A stretch of DNA of 64,000 nucleotides from JAKAIY01 sp963809385 (GTDB lineage: Bacteria > Chloroflexota > Ktedonobacteria > Ktedonobacterales > JADMIN01), in NCBI GenBank assembly GCA_963809385.1, contig CAWEJL010000005.1, positions 124,001 to 188,000 on the forward strand. Reading direction: 5' to 3'. The notes beneath the pieces were generated by a model. That model was not told the DNA's origin. It saw only the letters and a list, made by a program, of their open reading frames with translations, and did no database searches. Position numbers and translations under genes: made by a program. Below are positions 43,225 through 53,762 of the stretch, one piece after another. Each line of letters starts with the position of its first letter. Within the stretch, counting starts at the first letter, position 1.

Positions 43225-46143
43225 ATGAACGATTCATCCCCAAACACCAACAAAGCCGATACCTCCCATACCTCATCATCTCCCGATGGAACGCAGCGCT
43301 GGGGATGGCCGCGCACTCGGGTCGCGCGGCTCCGTCAGAGCGCGGCGTTCCAGTCAGCGCGCGCGCATGCGCAACGCTGGAACATCGCGTTCCGTCACGC
43401 CATGAATGCGCTGTGGTCCTCGCCACATGGGCAGCGCATTCGCGGCGCTGTCGCGAGTGGCAGACAGGCGCCATATTCAGGCGCAATCGTCGTCGTAGGT
43501 GGTGTCGCTGCGGTAACGTTGCTCATCGCCCTCATGGAACGCGTGCTCCCTGCGCCAAATCCTGGCGTTATCTATCTCCCGCTCGCCGCATTCGTCGCGT
43601 ATTACTGGAATCTGCGCCATGGCGTTGCGACGGCGCTGCTTGCGCTGGTCTGTATCTATCTCATCCTGATTCCACCAGCCTTCACCCTCAAGACGCCTGG
43701 CGTCGCCAATATAGCAAGGCTACTGACCGACGCCGCTGTACTCATCTTTATCCTCGCGCTGGCGCGCCTCGCGGCCAACAGGAACGCGCGTTCCGAGCGT
43801 GAGGTCAGCCGCTTCGCATCACTCACATCAATCGGACTAGCGCTCGCGAGTGAGTTAGATGAAGAGCCGTTGCTCAAACTCATCGCCCAGACAGCCTGTG
43901 AACTTACCGGCGCGGGCTTCGCCGCGTTCACGCTACGCCCAGTTGACTCGCAAGGCCAACCACTCGTCCCCTCTCGTGGCGATCTGTTCCACCTCGCGGC
44001 CGTCGTTGGCGTCAGTCCCGAACAAGAAGAGATGTTCCGCCGGACACCCCTTGGCGGCGAGGGCTTACTCGCTCCAATCTTCCGCCACGCCCGCACCGTG
44101 CGCGTGCCTGATGCGCTGGCCGCAATGCATGCGCAACCCACAGATGGGGTATCTCATGGGCAGCCTGATACACCTTCGCAACGCCGCTCTAAAACGCTGG
44201 CGGCCGCACAGGTCGCCGCACAATCCTACGCGCGGGGCGAGGGCGGCCACCGCAATCTCAGGAGCGTTGGGGTTCCACAGAACCATCCTGTCGTCCGGAG
44301 CTTCCTCGGCGCGCCGCTGCTCGACCGATCTGGCCATGTGCGCGGAGGTCTCCTGCTTGGCCACGCCGAACCCGACAGATTCACCGAAGAAGATGAGCGA
44401 TTGCTCGTCGGCCTGGCGTCTCAGGCGGCGACAGCCCTAGAGAACGCCCGCCTCTACAGCGCCTCCCAATCACACGCGCGCGAGTTGGATGTTATTTTCG
44501 ACAGCATCAGCGATGGCGTTTCACTCGTTGACCTGGATGGCGAAGTCATTCGCGAAAATCGCGCGGCGCGCGAACTGCGCATCCAGCTCGCGGCCAGGCT
44601 GGATGGCGCATCCGCTACATTCCAGCGTCTCGTGGCGAGAGCGACGGGACAAGGCCCACTGGAAAGCCCCGCGCCTGCGTCAGAACCCATTCTCCAGATA
44701 ACAACGACCAAGAACGAGCACAGAGAATACCTAGTCAGCGCCGCTGCCGTGCGCGCCACGACATCGCCCGCGCGTTCGCGCGATGCAAGCGACTCAGCGG
44801 TGACCGACTCCATAATCGGAGCCGTCCTCGTATGGCGCGACGTTACCGAAGCCCATCAGTTAATTGTGGAACGACGCGCGCGTGAAGATGCTGACGCCCA
44901 GCGCGAGTTATTGCAGACAATCGTTGATGAGCTGCCCAGTGGCGTGTACCTCGCGCACGGCCCCGACGCACGCCTAATCCTGGCCAACCGCGCCGCGCTC
45001 AACGTCTGGGGCGCTCCATGGCTACCTGGCCAGCCAATGGCGGAATTTCTCCACGCAAACGGCATACAAGCGCTCAATCCCACTGGGCAACCGCTCGCAT
45101 ATGAAGATCTCGCGACTGTGCGCTCCGTTCAGACTGGTGAAGCGATCCAACACCACGAGGAGATCATTCGTCAGCCTGGAGGCGCTCACCTCCCCGTTCT
45201 CCTGAACACCGTAACGGTCAACTCTTCTCTGCTGGGGAGAGCGCTTCACAATGAGCTACAGATCAATGAGGCGGGCGATGAAGAATTTACAGCCATCGTT
45301 GTGCTTCAGGACGTCACCTCACTCAAAGAGGCAGAGCGGCTGAAGGACGAGTTCATCGCGATGGCCGCGCACGAACTCAAGACGCCTATGTCCGCCGTCA
45401 AGGGTTACGCCGAGATGCTAACGCGCGGCCCAGTGAGCGAGCTCGGCGCGCCGCTGGAAGACTGGCAGCGTGAGGCGCTGGACGCGATAGACTCCGCGAC
45501 ATCACGACTCGTCGAGCTGACCAATGATCTGCTGGATGTCGCACGGCTGCAAGCTGACCGCCTGGAGCTCCGTCTCGAGCCGACCGATCTGATCGCCCTT
45601 GCCCGGCGCGTCAGCCGGCGCATGCAAGTCACGACACAGCGTCACAAATTGCTTGTTGAATCGAGCGAAGACTATGTCGTCGCGGAAATTGACGCCCGGC
45701 GCATCGAGCAGGTGTTGGGCAACCTTCTGAGCAACGCGATCAAATACAGTCCAGACGGCGGCGATGTGCTTATCAACGTGAGCGCGTGCGCGGATGGCGC
45801 GCACGCGCTTATCACCGTTCACGACTCTGGCATCGGCATCCCCAAGGAGCAACAAGGGCGGCTCTTCTCCCGCTTCGTTCGGGCGGACAACGCACGCGAT
45901 CGCAGCATCAGCGGCACCGGCCTCGGCCTGTACCTCTGTCGGGAGATCTTGGCTCGCCATGGCGGTCGCATCTGGCTCGAATCACGGCTTAATCAGGGAA
46001 GTGTGTTCTCCGTTGAGCTTCCGCTCAACAGGAGTGGCTTTTCAGCGCCAGACGACACACCTGGTGGCGACGCCAGCGCGGCGACGCCACCAGGTCAGGA
46101 CAACCAAAGCATCCTTGCCTCAACGCCCAAACCACAATCCTGA
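43225..46143 (+). CDS. Multidomain sensor histidine kinase: membrane, GAF, PAS, PAS, HisKA, HATPase
   Basis: A 972-residue membrane kinase. After a basic N terminus, three to four membrane helices (about residues 85-190) match the KdpD-type DUF4118 domain. A GAF domain covers about residues 200-410 with a ~60-residue low-complexity insert, then two PAS-like regions (DVIFDSISDGVSLVDLDG and LQTIVDELPSGVYLAHGPD). H716 in MAAHELKTPMSAVKGYAEM is the phospho-acceptor; the ATPase has NLLSNAIKYSPDGGDV and DSGIGIPKEQQGRLF. No cognate regulator is adjacent on this strand, so it may feed the nearby response regulator. Ligand unknown. Confidence 0.9.
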   Translation: MNDSSPNTNKADTSHTSSSPDGTQRWGWPRTRVARLRQSAAFQSARAHAQRWNIAFRHAMNALWSSPHGQRIRGAVASGRQAPYSGAIVVVGGVAAVTLLIALMERVLPAPNPGVIYLPLAAFVAYYWNLRHGVATALLALVCIYLILIPPAFTLKTPGVANIARLLTDAAVLIFILALARLAANRNARSEREVSRFASLTSIGLALASELDEEPLLKLIAQTACELTGAGFAAFTLRPVDSQGQPLVPSRGDLFHLAAVVGVSPEQEEMFRRTPLGGEGLLAPIFRHARTVRVPDALAAMHAQPTDGVSHGQPDTPSQRRSKTLAAAQVAAQSYARGEGGHRNLRSVGVPQNHPVVRSFLGAPLLDRSGHVRGGLLLGHAEPDRFTEEDERLLVGLASQAATALENARLYSASQSHARELDVIFDSISDGVSLVDLDGEVIRENRAARELRIQLAARLDGASATFQRLVARATGQGPLESPAPASEPILQITTTKNEHREYLVSAAAVRATTSPARSRDASDSAVTDSIIGAVLVWRDVTEAHQLIVERRAREDADAQRELLQTIVDELPSGVYLAHGPDARLILANRAALNVWGAPWLPGQPMAEFLHANGIQALNPTGQPLAYEDLATVRSVQTGEAIQHHEEIIRQPGGAHLPVLLNTVTVNSSLLGRALHNELQINEAGDEEFTAIVVLQDVTSLKEAERLKDEFIAMAAHELKTPMSAVKGYAEMLTRGPVSELGAPLEDWQREALDAIDSATSRLVELTNDLLDVARLQADRLELRLEPTDLIALARRVSRRMQVTTQRHKLLVESSEDYVVAEIDARRIEQVLGNLLSNAIKYSPDGGDVLINVSACADGAHALITVHDSGIGIPKEQQGRLFSRFVRADNARDRSISGTGLGLYLCREILARHGGRIWLESRLNQGSVFSVELPLNRSGFSAPDDTPGGDASAATPPGQDNQSILASTPKPQS

Positions 46144-46152
46144 CGGCTTGCC

Positions 46153-47382
46153 CTAGCTCACATGTTGCGAGCGCGCGAGGAGAATGGGCGTGTCGCCATG
46201 TGTGAGCGCATAGGTCGCGACGCTACCGTAGAACCACCGGCTCACTCCCCCTCGACCATGCGTCGCCATGAGCAAGAGATCGTATCGCGCCACTGATGGG
46301 ATAGGCGCATGCGCTCCACTCGCCTCCGCCACGATCGCTCCGGGTGGCGAGCCTAGCGCCACCTTCGTAAATACCGTCCCTTGGACACCCGTCTCTCGCT
46401 CCAACGCCTCCTGAATCTCATGCAGATAGGCGGTCCCATCAGCATCCTGGGCGTGCGACTCGGCGATGAACAGGAGGGTTAACCGCCGGGGACGCTCATC
46501 CACCTGAGGCTGTGTCAGAAGCGTCGCCGCCAGCGCAAGCGCGCTCTCCGCGAGCTCTGACCCATCGAGTGGCAAAAGGATACGGCTGAACGTCACGCGC
46601 TTGTCACGCATGTCTGGCGCTCCCGGAGGCGTCACCAGTGTATAGCCACGACTCTTCTGGGCCACCGCGTCCGCTACGCTCCCCAATAGCGCACGGTCAA
46701 TCCCCTGGCGGGCATGCGAGGCCAGCGCGATGACGTCAGCGTCAAGTTCGCGCTGCAGCGCAGCAATGCCCGCCGCGGGATCAGGGCCGTAGACAATACG
46801 AGCGCGAGCGCGCAAACCACCTGCGGTAATGCGCCCCCGAGCCCGTTCCAACTCGCTTACGATCGGGTCGCCCATCGCCCGTGTGGGATCTGCGCCAGCC
46901 AGCCGCGCAAGGTCCGCCCGGTCAGTGCTATAGGCCACCACGATCTCCGAGCCGGTCATCCGCGCGAGGGCCTCAGCGTAGGGCAGTGTCCGTTCCGCGA
47001 ACAGAGACCCATCGAGGGTGATGAGAATCCGCCGGATCGGCGCGGCGACAGGCAAACGCCGCCCCGTTACCCGCTGCGGCGCTTCGGGCGCGGCTCCCTG
47101 AGGCATAGCTGGCGTAGCTGGCGTAGCTAGAGAGGAGGATTGCTCAGCCGCCCGGCGTCGCTCCTGCTCCTCACGAGTCAACCGCTCGGTCAGCAGGCGG
47201 GTCTCCTCTTCCACGCGTCCATGCGTCCTCGACGTCACGGAATCCATCCAGCGCTCACCCGCCCGTTGCAGCGCGTCTTCGCGCGCTCGCTCCGCCTCCA
47301 GTGCAGACAGCGGATCAGGCGTGATGTGGGCGCGCTCCTCCGACTCGTCGCGCGGAGGTCCAGCTCCCTCACTCGTTGGCAT
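46153..47382 (-). CDS. Tandem universal stress protein with N-terminal extension
   Basis: A 409-residue protein. Residues 1-110 are a charged, probably coiled-coil and Ala/Pro-rich extension absent from ordinary universal stress proteins. Domain 1 starts IRRILITLDGSLFAERTL; its nucleotide loop reads ASHARQGIDRALLGSVADA, with Ala for the usual Gly, so ATP binding there may be lost. Domain 2 starts FSRILLPLDGSELAESAL and keeps MATHGRGGVSRWFYGS. ATG at 47382 follows GAGGAGG by seven bases. It is followed by a convergent sensor kinase and preceded by hsp20. Confidence 0.85.
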   Translation of the reverse strand: MPTSEGAGPPRDESEERAHITPDPLSALEAERAREDALQRAGERWMDSVTSRTHGRVEEETRLLTERLTREEQERRRAAEQSSSLATPATPAMPQGAAPEAPQRVTGRRLPVAAPIRRILITLDGSLFAERTLPYAEALARMTGSEIVVAYSTDRADLARLAGADPTRAMGDPIVSELERARGRITAGGLRARARIVYGPDPAAGIAALQRELDADVIALASHARQGIDRALLGSVADAVAQKSRGYTLVTPPGAPDMRDKRVTFSRILLPLDGSELAESALALAATLLTQPQVDERPRRLTLLFIAESHAQDADGTAYLHEIQEALERETGVQGTVFTKVALGSPPGAIVAEASGAHAPIPSVARYDLLLMATHGRGGVSRWFYGSVATYALTHGDTPILLARSQHVS

Positions 47383-47492
47383 CGCGACGCCTCCTCTCTG
47401 AAAGCGCCTCAAGCGCCTCTACAGTCATGCAAGGCCACGACAGACGTCCCAAAGCGTCGCAGTTCGGTTGCTGAGCAGGTACGCATCGTTCC

Positions 47493-47951
47493 CTAGCGCA
47501 CCTGCACCTGTATCTGCTTTGGCTTGCCAGTCTCAGCTTTAGGAGCGGTGAGCTTTAAAACACCGTTCTCATACGTGGCGCTCACTTTGCTCGCGTCGAT
47601 AGGCGCGCTCAACGTCACCGATCGCGTCATCTCACCCTCGAAGCGCTCGCGACGCACATAGAAACCTTTGCCCTCTTCGCGATCTTCTCGTTTCACGGAA
47701 GCGTGAATGGTAATGCCTGAGTCCGTCGCGGTAATCTGGAGCGCATCAGGCCGCACACCAGGCAGTGTCGCTTCAATGATGTATTGGCTATCATCCTCAA
47801 ACACATCGAGCGGGAACGTCCGGCCGAGCATAGTACCCAGGCGTGGAGCGCCTATGAGGCTCTCCTCCAGTAATCGGCTCATCACATCACGCATCGACGA
47901 GAGAGAGTCAAACGGCTCCCAGGGCTGTAACTGTGTGGGTTCTCTGCTCAT
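47493..47951 (-). CDS. Small heat-shock protein, Hsp20/alpha-crystallin family
   Basis: A 152-residue ATP-independent holdase chaperone. The alpha-crystallin domain spans about residues 45-140 (FPLDVFEDDSQYIIEATLPG to YENGVLKLTAPKAE), with the GVLKLTAPK signature, and the C-terminal IQVQV resembles the I-x-I tail that links subunits. The start at 47951 has AAGGGA upstream at a long spacing. A possible -10 TATAGT with CTGACG lies near 48011-48037, and a 6-bp hairpin (47975-47992) sits in the leader. No CIRCE element is seen. Confidence 0.92.
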   Translation of the reverse strand: MSREPTQLQPWEPFDSLSSMRDVMSRLLEESLIGAPRLGTMLGRTFPLDVFEDDSQYIIEATLPGVRPDALQITATDSGITIHASVKREDREEGKGFYVRRERFEGEMTRSVTLSAPIDASKVSATYENGVLKLTAPKAETGKPKQIQVQVR

Positions 47952-48648
47952 TGCGCATCCAACTTCCCTTCTCTTGACGCCTCTCTGCGTCAGCTCCTCC
48001 CGCGTGCCACACTATACCGTCCCGCCGGTACCGTCAGCGTAGACCCTGGCGCGCACGCGGTGGTCACGATATGCGCTACAGGTATCACGCGCCTGTCTCG
48101 CGCCGCTGGCCAGCGCCACCCAATGGCGCTGCTGCAAACGCGGCGCCAACTCACACGCCCACGCGCGCTGCCATCCCATGAACTGTCCAAGAAAGTGACG
48201 TGAGTAATAATTGGCGGCGGCATCCATTGATGGCATAGAAGTAGCGCTGTCACCAACAGATTCAGAAATCGAGCGCCTGCCATGCTATTGCCCAAAGCAT
48301 GCGCTTACTGCCACAGCGTTCTTAAGCTTTACCGCGAGTCAGGCTCGATCCAGGCTATGGAAAGCTGCTGTGAGTCGAATGTGGAAGTGAACATCCAGCG
48401 GAGCGGATTCAGCATGTCACCCAACTGCGACATCGGCGTCTCCAATCATTTCTTTCCACATGGTTCAGTTTGGCATCCGAAACGCATGTCAGCGCAACCT
48501 ACCATGTTCCTCAACAGCTGAACAGCTTGCGTCGCGGCAGCCCGTCACCATACAGTAAGGTGTGATGCATGCCATACCCCATCGTGGACATGCGGCGTTC
48601 AGGAAGTCCTGCATCATGGTTATGGCGCCGGCAAAAGGAGCGCGACTC
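47952..48648. other. Gene-poor region between hsp20 and the CYTH-CHAD gene
   Basis: About 700 bases. The left end carries the hsp20 leader. The stretch 48280-48540 is visibly less GC-rich than its surroundings and codes for one 79-codon open frame (from 48282) that lacks a ribosome binding site and any recognised motif. I see no RNA gene or repeat. Confidence 0.5.
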
Positions 48649-50187
48649 GTGGAAGTCGAAGCCAAATTCGCCATCACCGAGGACCTGAGTCCAAAGATCA
48701 TAGATGGTCTTGATATTCGTCCTTATACGCTTCTCGCCGCTGGCTTCGAGGAGCATATTGACACGCTGCTCGACACACCTGATCGACGCATCACTGGTCA
48801 GATGCATGCGCTGCGTATCCGCGCCACCAACTCAACGCTTACCCTCACCCTCAAAGGCCCGAATACAGGCGAGAATGAGGTTCATGTGCGGCAGGAGTGG
48901 GAGGCCCCACTGACGCCACCCCTGAGCATGGACCCGGAATCATGGCCCGAACCGATAGCTAGCAAGGTCGCGGCTCTCGTGGCTACGAGCCGCTCGCACC
49001 ACTGCTCCACGTGACCGTTGAGCGGAGGCTGTGGACGGTCCGCCGCGGCAATCGAGTCATCGGCGAGCTGGCTCTCGATACCGGGGCCATTCTCGCGACA
49101 GGGAAGACGCGAGAGTATTCTGGAATTAGAATTGGAGCTCAAAGGGTCGGGAGCCCGCAAGGACCTCGACGCGCTACGCGAGCGCCTCACAGCCCAGCTG
49201 CCACTGACGCCAGAAACGCGCTCAAAGCTCGAACGCGGGCTGGCGCTGCTGCTCCACGCCCGCTGGACGCTCGATGGCTACACTCCGCTCGATACGCTGA
49301 CGCGACACTATGTGCGGCAGAAGTTACGCGCAATGCGTAATTCCGAGCGGCGTGTCATGAAAGAGGGCGACCCCGACGCGATACACGACATGCGCGTGGC
49401 GACCCGGCGCATTCGTTCGGTGCTCCTCGAGATGGAAGGAATGGACGCTTTTCAACCACGAGAGCTTCGCACGCTCCGCACGCGATTGCGTGGCATTGCA
49501 CGCAGCCTGGGCACGGTCCGCGACCTTGATATTATCCTTGAGCTCCTTGCCGAACAGCTCCAGCGAGATGACAGTGGACCTGCTCCTGCCATTAATAATG
49601 GGGTGATTAATGAGGCGATCGAGCATGCGATCGCCCAGCTCCAGCGGCGTCGCGAGGATGCGTATGCGGACACTCGGCGCAAGATACAGCGCGCGAAGTA
49701 CGCGCGGCTGCTTGAGCGGTTGCAACGGTTCGATGTGACACGCGACGACTCAGGGGCTTCGGAGCAGTGCGCCCTTGTGAGGGGATATGCTGGCGGAACG
49801 CTCTGGGGCCGTTATGAAGCCTTGATTCGACATGAGTCAGCAATAGACCTCGGCGACACACTTGAGATGCATCAAGCACGGATCGCCGCGAAACGGCTGC
49901 GCTATACACTGGAAATGTTCACCCCCGCGCTCGGAAAGAGTATCGAGCCACTACGCCAGGCGCTCATCGGGTTCCAGGAACGCTTTGGGGCTCTCCAGGA
50001 CACGACAGTCACCATGCGGACACTTGCGGAAATGACGAGTGACACGACCAGACGCCGGCATGGAACCAACTCATAGGCCAACTGGACGCCGAGCGCGCGC
50101 AAGCTACGCCAGGCGCGCTCCGCCTGGCGTGATCTGGCCTCGGAAGAGATCAGAATCACGCTTACGCGCGCGCTCGCCACGCTGTAA
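48649..50187 (+). CDS. CYTH-CHAD domain protein (several frameshifts)
   Basis: An inorganic-polyphosphate-type protein. The CYTH triphosphate tunnel domain begins at the GTG at 48649 (AAAGGAG eight bases upstream) with VEVEAKFAI, the ExExK motif; it goes on as LRIRATNSTLTLTLKG and then, after a missing base near 48980, YEPLAPLLHVTVERRLWTV. A surplus base near 49115 leads to LELELELKG. The CHAD helical domain follows with HDMRVATRRIRSVLLEME and HQARIAAKRLRYTLEM, both rich in the conserved His/Arg that bind polyphosphate. Two more breaks near 50050 and 50120 bring the end to 50187. Relatives bind or hydrolyse polyphosphate and triphosphate; activity here is not predictable. Confidence 0.8.
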
Positions 50188-50307
50188 CATCGCTCCACGC
50201 CACCCGTCACCGCTCGTGGCGCCGCCCTTGCGTTACGTTCCTTCAGGCCCAGCCTCACGAAAGAAACACGGAGGATACAGCGGGCATTAATGAGGGAGAG
50301 ACGCTCA

Positions 50308-52798
50308 ATGAGCCGGTTCGATCGCTATGATGAACAGGCCCGTAACGCTCTGTTGCTCGCTGGCGATAGCGCGATCCAGCTGCGCAGCCGGATGGTTGGC
50401 CCTGAGCATATTCTAGCGGGCCTGCTAGATAGCGCCGACCCATTGGTCACCACGCTTGCTCGCGTCACTCGGCGCTCCTATCCCGAGCGTGCGCCACGAA
50501 TTACACAATATCATGGAGCCCGTGTTGCGCGGTGCGATCTGGAGAGCCAGAAAAGGTCGATTTTCACGACGAAGCCACACAGGTTCTGCTTGCCGCTGAA
50601 GACCGAAGCGGGTCATGGTGAAGTAACGGTGACGCATCTATTACTTGGATTGCTCCGAAATCCCACTTCGATCGCGGCGAATGTGCTGGAGAGTTACGGC
50701 GTTACCTACGAGCGGGCTCGCGCCGGGACGCGAGGCGATTCGCGCCACTGGTCCTGGCGCATTCGCCGCTACGCACACGGGTCGCTACCACCTTACGCCG
50801 ACCCTCAATCTCGTCAGCCGCGATCTCACATCGGCGGCCACGGAAGGCGCGCTGGATCCTCTGATTGGCCGGGAAAGCGAATTGGCTCAAACCATGCAGA
50901 CTCTTACCCGTCGCCGCAAAAATAATCCCGTGCTCGTTGGCGCGGCGGGTGTCGGCAAAACGGCCATCGCTGAGGGGCTGGCGCAAAGGATCGCCAGTGG
51001 CGCCGTCCCTTCCGCCTTGCACAACATGCGCGTCGTTTCTCTGGATGTCGGTCTGCTTACCGTTGGAGCAAAATATCGAGGTGACTTCGAGGAACGCCTC
51101 AAACGCATCGTGGATGAATTGTTGCGCGCGCAGAGTGTTATTCTCTTCATAGATGAGCTTCAGGCGTTGCTCGGCGGGGCAGGCGCCGAAGGTTCCATAG
51201 ACGCCGCCAATCTGTTCAAGCCAATTCTCGCACGTGGCGAAATCCAAATCATCGGAGCCGCGACTCAGGATGACTTCAAGCGCATCATGGAGCGTGACGC
51301 CGCGCTCGAGCGCCGCTTCCAGCCAATCACCATCCCGGAAGCGACCATCGAGGAGACGATTGGTATCCTGAGAGGACTACGACCACGATACGAGCGATTC
51401 CATCAGGTACGTATCGGCGACGAGACCATCTCAGCCGCTGTACGATTCGCCAACCGCTACATACACAACCGCGCGCTGCCTGATAAAGCTATAGACCTGC
51501 TCGACGAGGCGGCCGCCCGACGCCGTGTAGCGCGCTCACTGCCACCCGCGCCAATCATCGAGTTGCGAGAGCGCATCGAACAGACGCGCGCCGCCAGTGA
51601 TCGCGCCATCAGTGATCGCCAGTTCACACTGGCGGCGAACCTGCGCGATCAAGTGACGCAAATGCGCCACCACCTGTGGGAGCGCGAAACCCGGTGGCGT
51701 CAAGATGAGGATCAGCGCAACTCGCGAGTTGAGCGCGGAAGACATCGCCAGCGTAGTCACGCGCTGGACCGGTATACCAACGCTTCATGGCTGACTCAGA
51801 TGATGCGAACAGCCTGCTCGAATTGGAAGCGACACTTGCGCGACGCGTGATCGGCCAGGAAGAAGCGATCTCCGCCGTGGCTCGCGCTGTGCGACGCGGC
51901 ACGCGCGGGTGTGCGTGATCGAAAGCGCCCTATCGCCTCATTCATCTTTGCCGGCCCGACGGGCGTCGGAAAGACTGAGCTGGCGCGCGCGCTAGCCGCC
52001 ACCTTGTTTGGCGATGATAATGCGCTCATCAAGCTCGATATGTCAGAGTTCATGGAACGCCACAACGCCGCGCGCCTCGTTGGAGCCCCTCCTGGCTACA
52101 TCGGCTATGACCAGGCAGGCCAGCTCACGGAGGCGGTCAAGCGGCGACCTTACTGTGTCGTGCTGCTGGATGAAATCGAAAAAGCGCATCCTCAAGTCTA
52201 CGATATGCTCCTGCAAGTGATGGAAGATGGGTCGCTGGCGGACGCCAAAGGACGTCAGACCGACTTCCGCCATACGATCATCATCATGACCACGAATCTT
52301 GGCGCGGCACGTTTTCGGAAGACGCAATATCTTGGATTCCACGCGGGCGGCGACGATGATCCATGGCGGGGCGCGTCGGATTCGATGCGACACGCCATCA
52401 TGCCAGACCTGGAAGGCGCGTTCCGCCCCGAGTTTCTGAATCGCGTGGATGACATCCTCGTATTCCGGTCGCTGGGCAAGTCCGAGGCCCGCCAGATCGT
52501 GGCGCTGATGCTTCAGCAGACCGCCTCACGGCTCGCGGAGCGCCAGATTGTGTTGCGCGTCACCGAGCCAGCGTGCGACGCGCTCATTGATCAGGGGTTC
52601 AGCCAGGAATACGGCGCACGGGCGCTCCGCCGGGAGATCCAGACGCAGGTCGAAGACCGCCTGGCGGAGGCGCTACTCACCAACCGTGCGCAGGCAGGCG
52701 ATACGATCGTTCTGGATGCTGACGCTACCCACCATGACCTTATGATGCGTGTTGAATCACTCGTCGTCGCGCCGCGTGAACTCATGCCCCAGCGCTGA
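50308..52798 (+). CDS. ClpC-type AAA+ unfoldase (seven single-base frameshifts)
   Basis: A Hsp100 unfoldase that feeds proteins to ClpP. The Clp N-domain (MSRFDRYDEQARNALLLAGD, VGPEHILAGLL, VTHLLLGLLRNP) is cut by four surplus bases between 50470 and 50720. The first ATPase domain is clean: GAAGVGKTAIAEGLAQRI, VILFIDELQALL. A UVR-like FTLAANLRDQVTQM follows, then three more surplus bases (about 51725, 51785, 51880). The second ATPase domain has GPTGVGKTELARALAATL, VVLLDEIEKAHPQVYDMLLQ and the C-terminal FSQEYGARALRREIQ. Every join restores family motifs, so the breaks are likely sequence errors. The UVR motif places it in ClpC, not ClpB. Confidence 0.87.
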
Positions 52799-52834
52799 AA
52801 CACACACTGCGCCGGGGGACGCCCACCCTCGCCT

Positions 52835-53726
52835 TCATCCAAGCAAGTCTGGTATCGCCACGCCGCGCGCCATCTCCACCAGTGATGCGGCGGCGGGCGA
52901 GAGCTCGCGTCCTGGCCAGGAAACTAGCGCAATGTCATAAGTGGGAAGCTCAGTATCGCTCAACGTGATACTGACAAGGTCGCCACGCTTCAACTCATCC
53001 CACACCGCGATCGCTGGTAGCACGCTGATACCCACACCGCGCATTAGCAACTGGCGCATCACTTCCCCCGCCGTCGCCTCTATCCGCGCCTCGACGCCCG
53101 CTGGCGCGATTTTGCTCAGACCAAGACGGGTCGGACCCGCCTGTGTGGATAGAATCGTATAGCGCGCCAGATCCCCCCGCTCGAACACTCCAGCGCGCGC
53201 GAGCGGATGTGACGCCGCTGCGACCAGCAGCAGCGGCGCGCTATACCTCCACAGCACATCCGCACGCGGATCTGCGCGCGCCAAAGAGCACAGCGCCAAC
53301 TCGACCACACCGTCGAGCAACGCCTCCATCAGACTGGGACTAAGCTGCGTATGCACACGCGCCCGATCGAGTGGATGCGCCCGCACATAACGCTCCACCA
53401 GCCGGGGCGCGATATACTGACTGCACGTCGGGTTCGCCCCCAGCATCAACTGCCCCAAATCACCTCTCGCCGCTCGTTGGGCAGCCTGCTTCCCCTCTAT
53501 TCTCAACGCCAGTATGCGCTCAGCGTACGATAGCAGCGCGCGTCCAGTATCCGTCAGTTCCAGCGCATGACTCCGCCGGTGAAACAGTGATGCGCCTAAG
53601 CTCTCGTTCAAGCGCGGCGATTCTACCACTGAGAGTCGGCTGCGCCAGATCGAGCAGTACCGCGGCGCGCGAGAAGCTGCGCGTCCTGGAGAGCGTGACG
53701 AATGTCTCCAGTTGCTCCAGCGTCAT
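52835..53726 (-). CDS. LysR-family transcriptional regulator (one frameshift)
   Basis: A regulator of about 295 residues. The winged helix begins at 53726: MTLEQLETFVTLSRTRSFSR, AAVLLDLAQPTLSGRIAALE. The frame breaks at about 53605-53610; dropping one T of TT gives ERELGASLFHRRSHALELTD, the normal LysR continuation, followed by the periplasmic-binding-like effector domain (LMLGANPTCSQYIAPRLVER) to 52835. Effector unknown. It is the last gene of a minus-strand run from the zinc-ribbon protein at 59.6 kb; the acetyltransferase stop lies 37 bases upstream. Confidence 0.85.
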
Positions 53727-53762
53727 GTATCTCTTCCCTCGCCGCTCGTGGTGGCGTCAACG

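Noticed and set aside
47973..47992. RNA thermometer in the hsp20 leader
   Set aside because: The 6-bp hairpin does not cover the ribosome binding site, so it cannot act as a simple ROSE or fourU thermometer.
48282..48521. A 79-codon open frame in the gene-poor region
   Set aside because: No ribosome binding site and no homology that I recognise; kept only as a note on the region.
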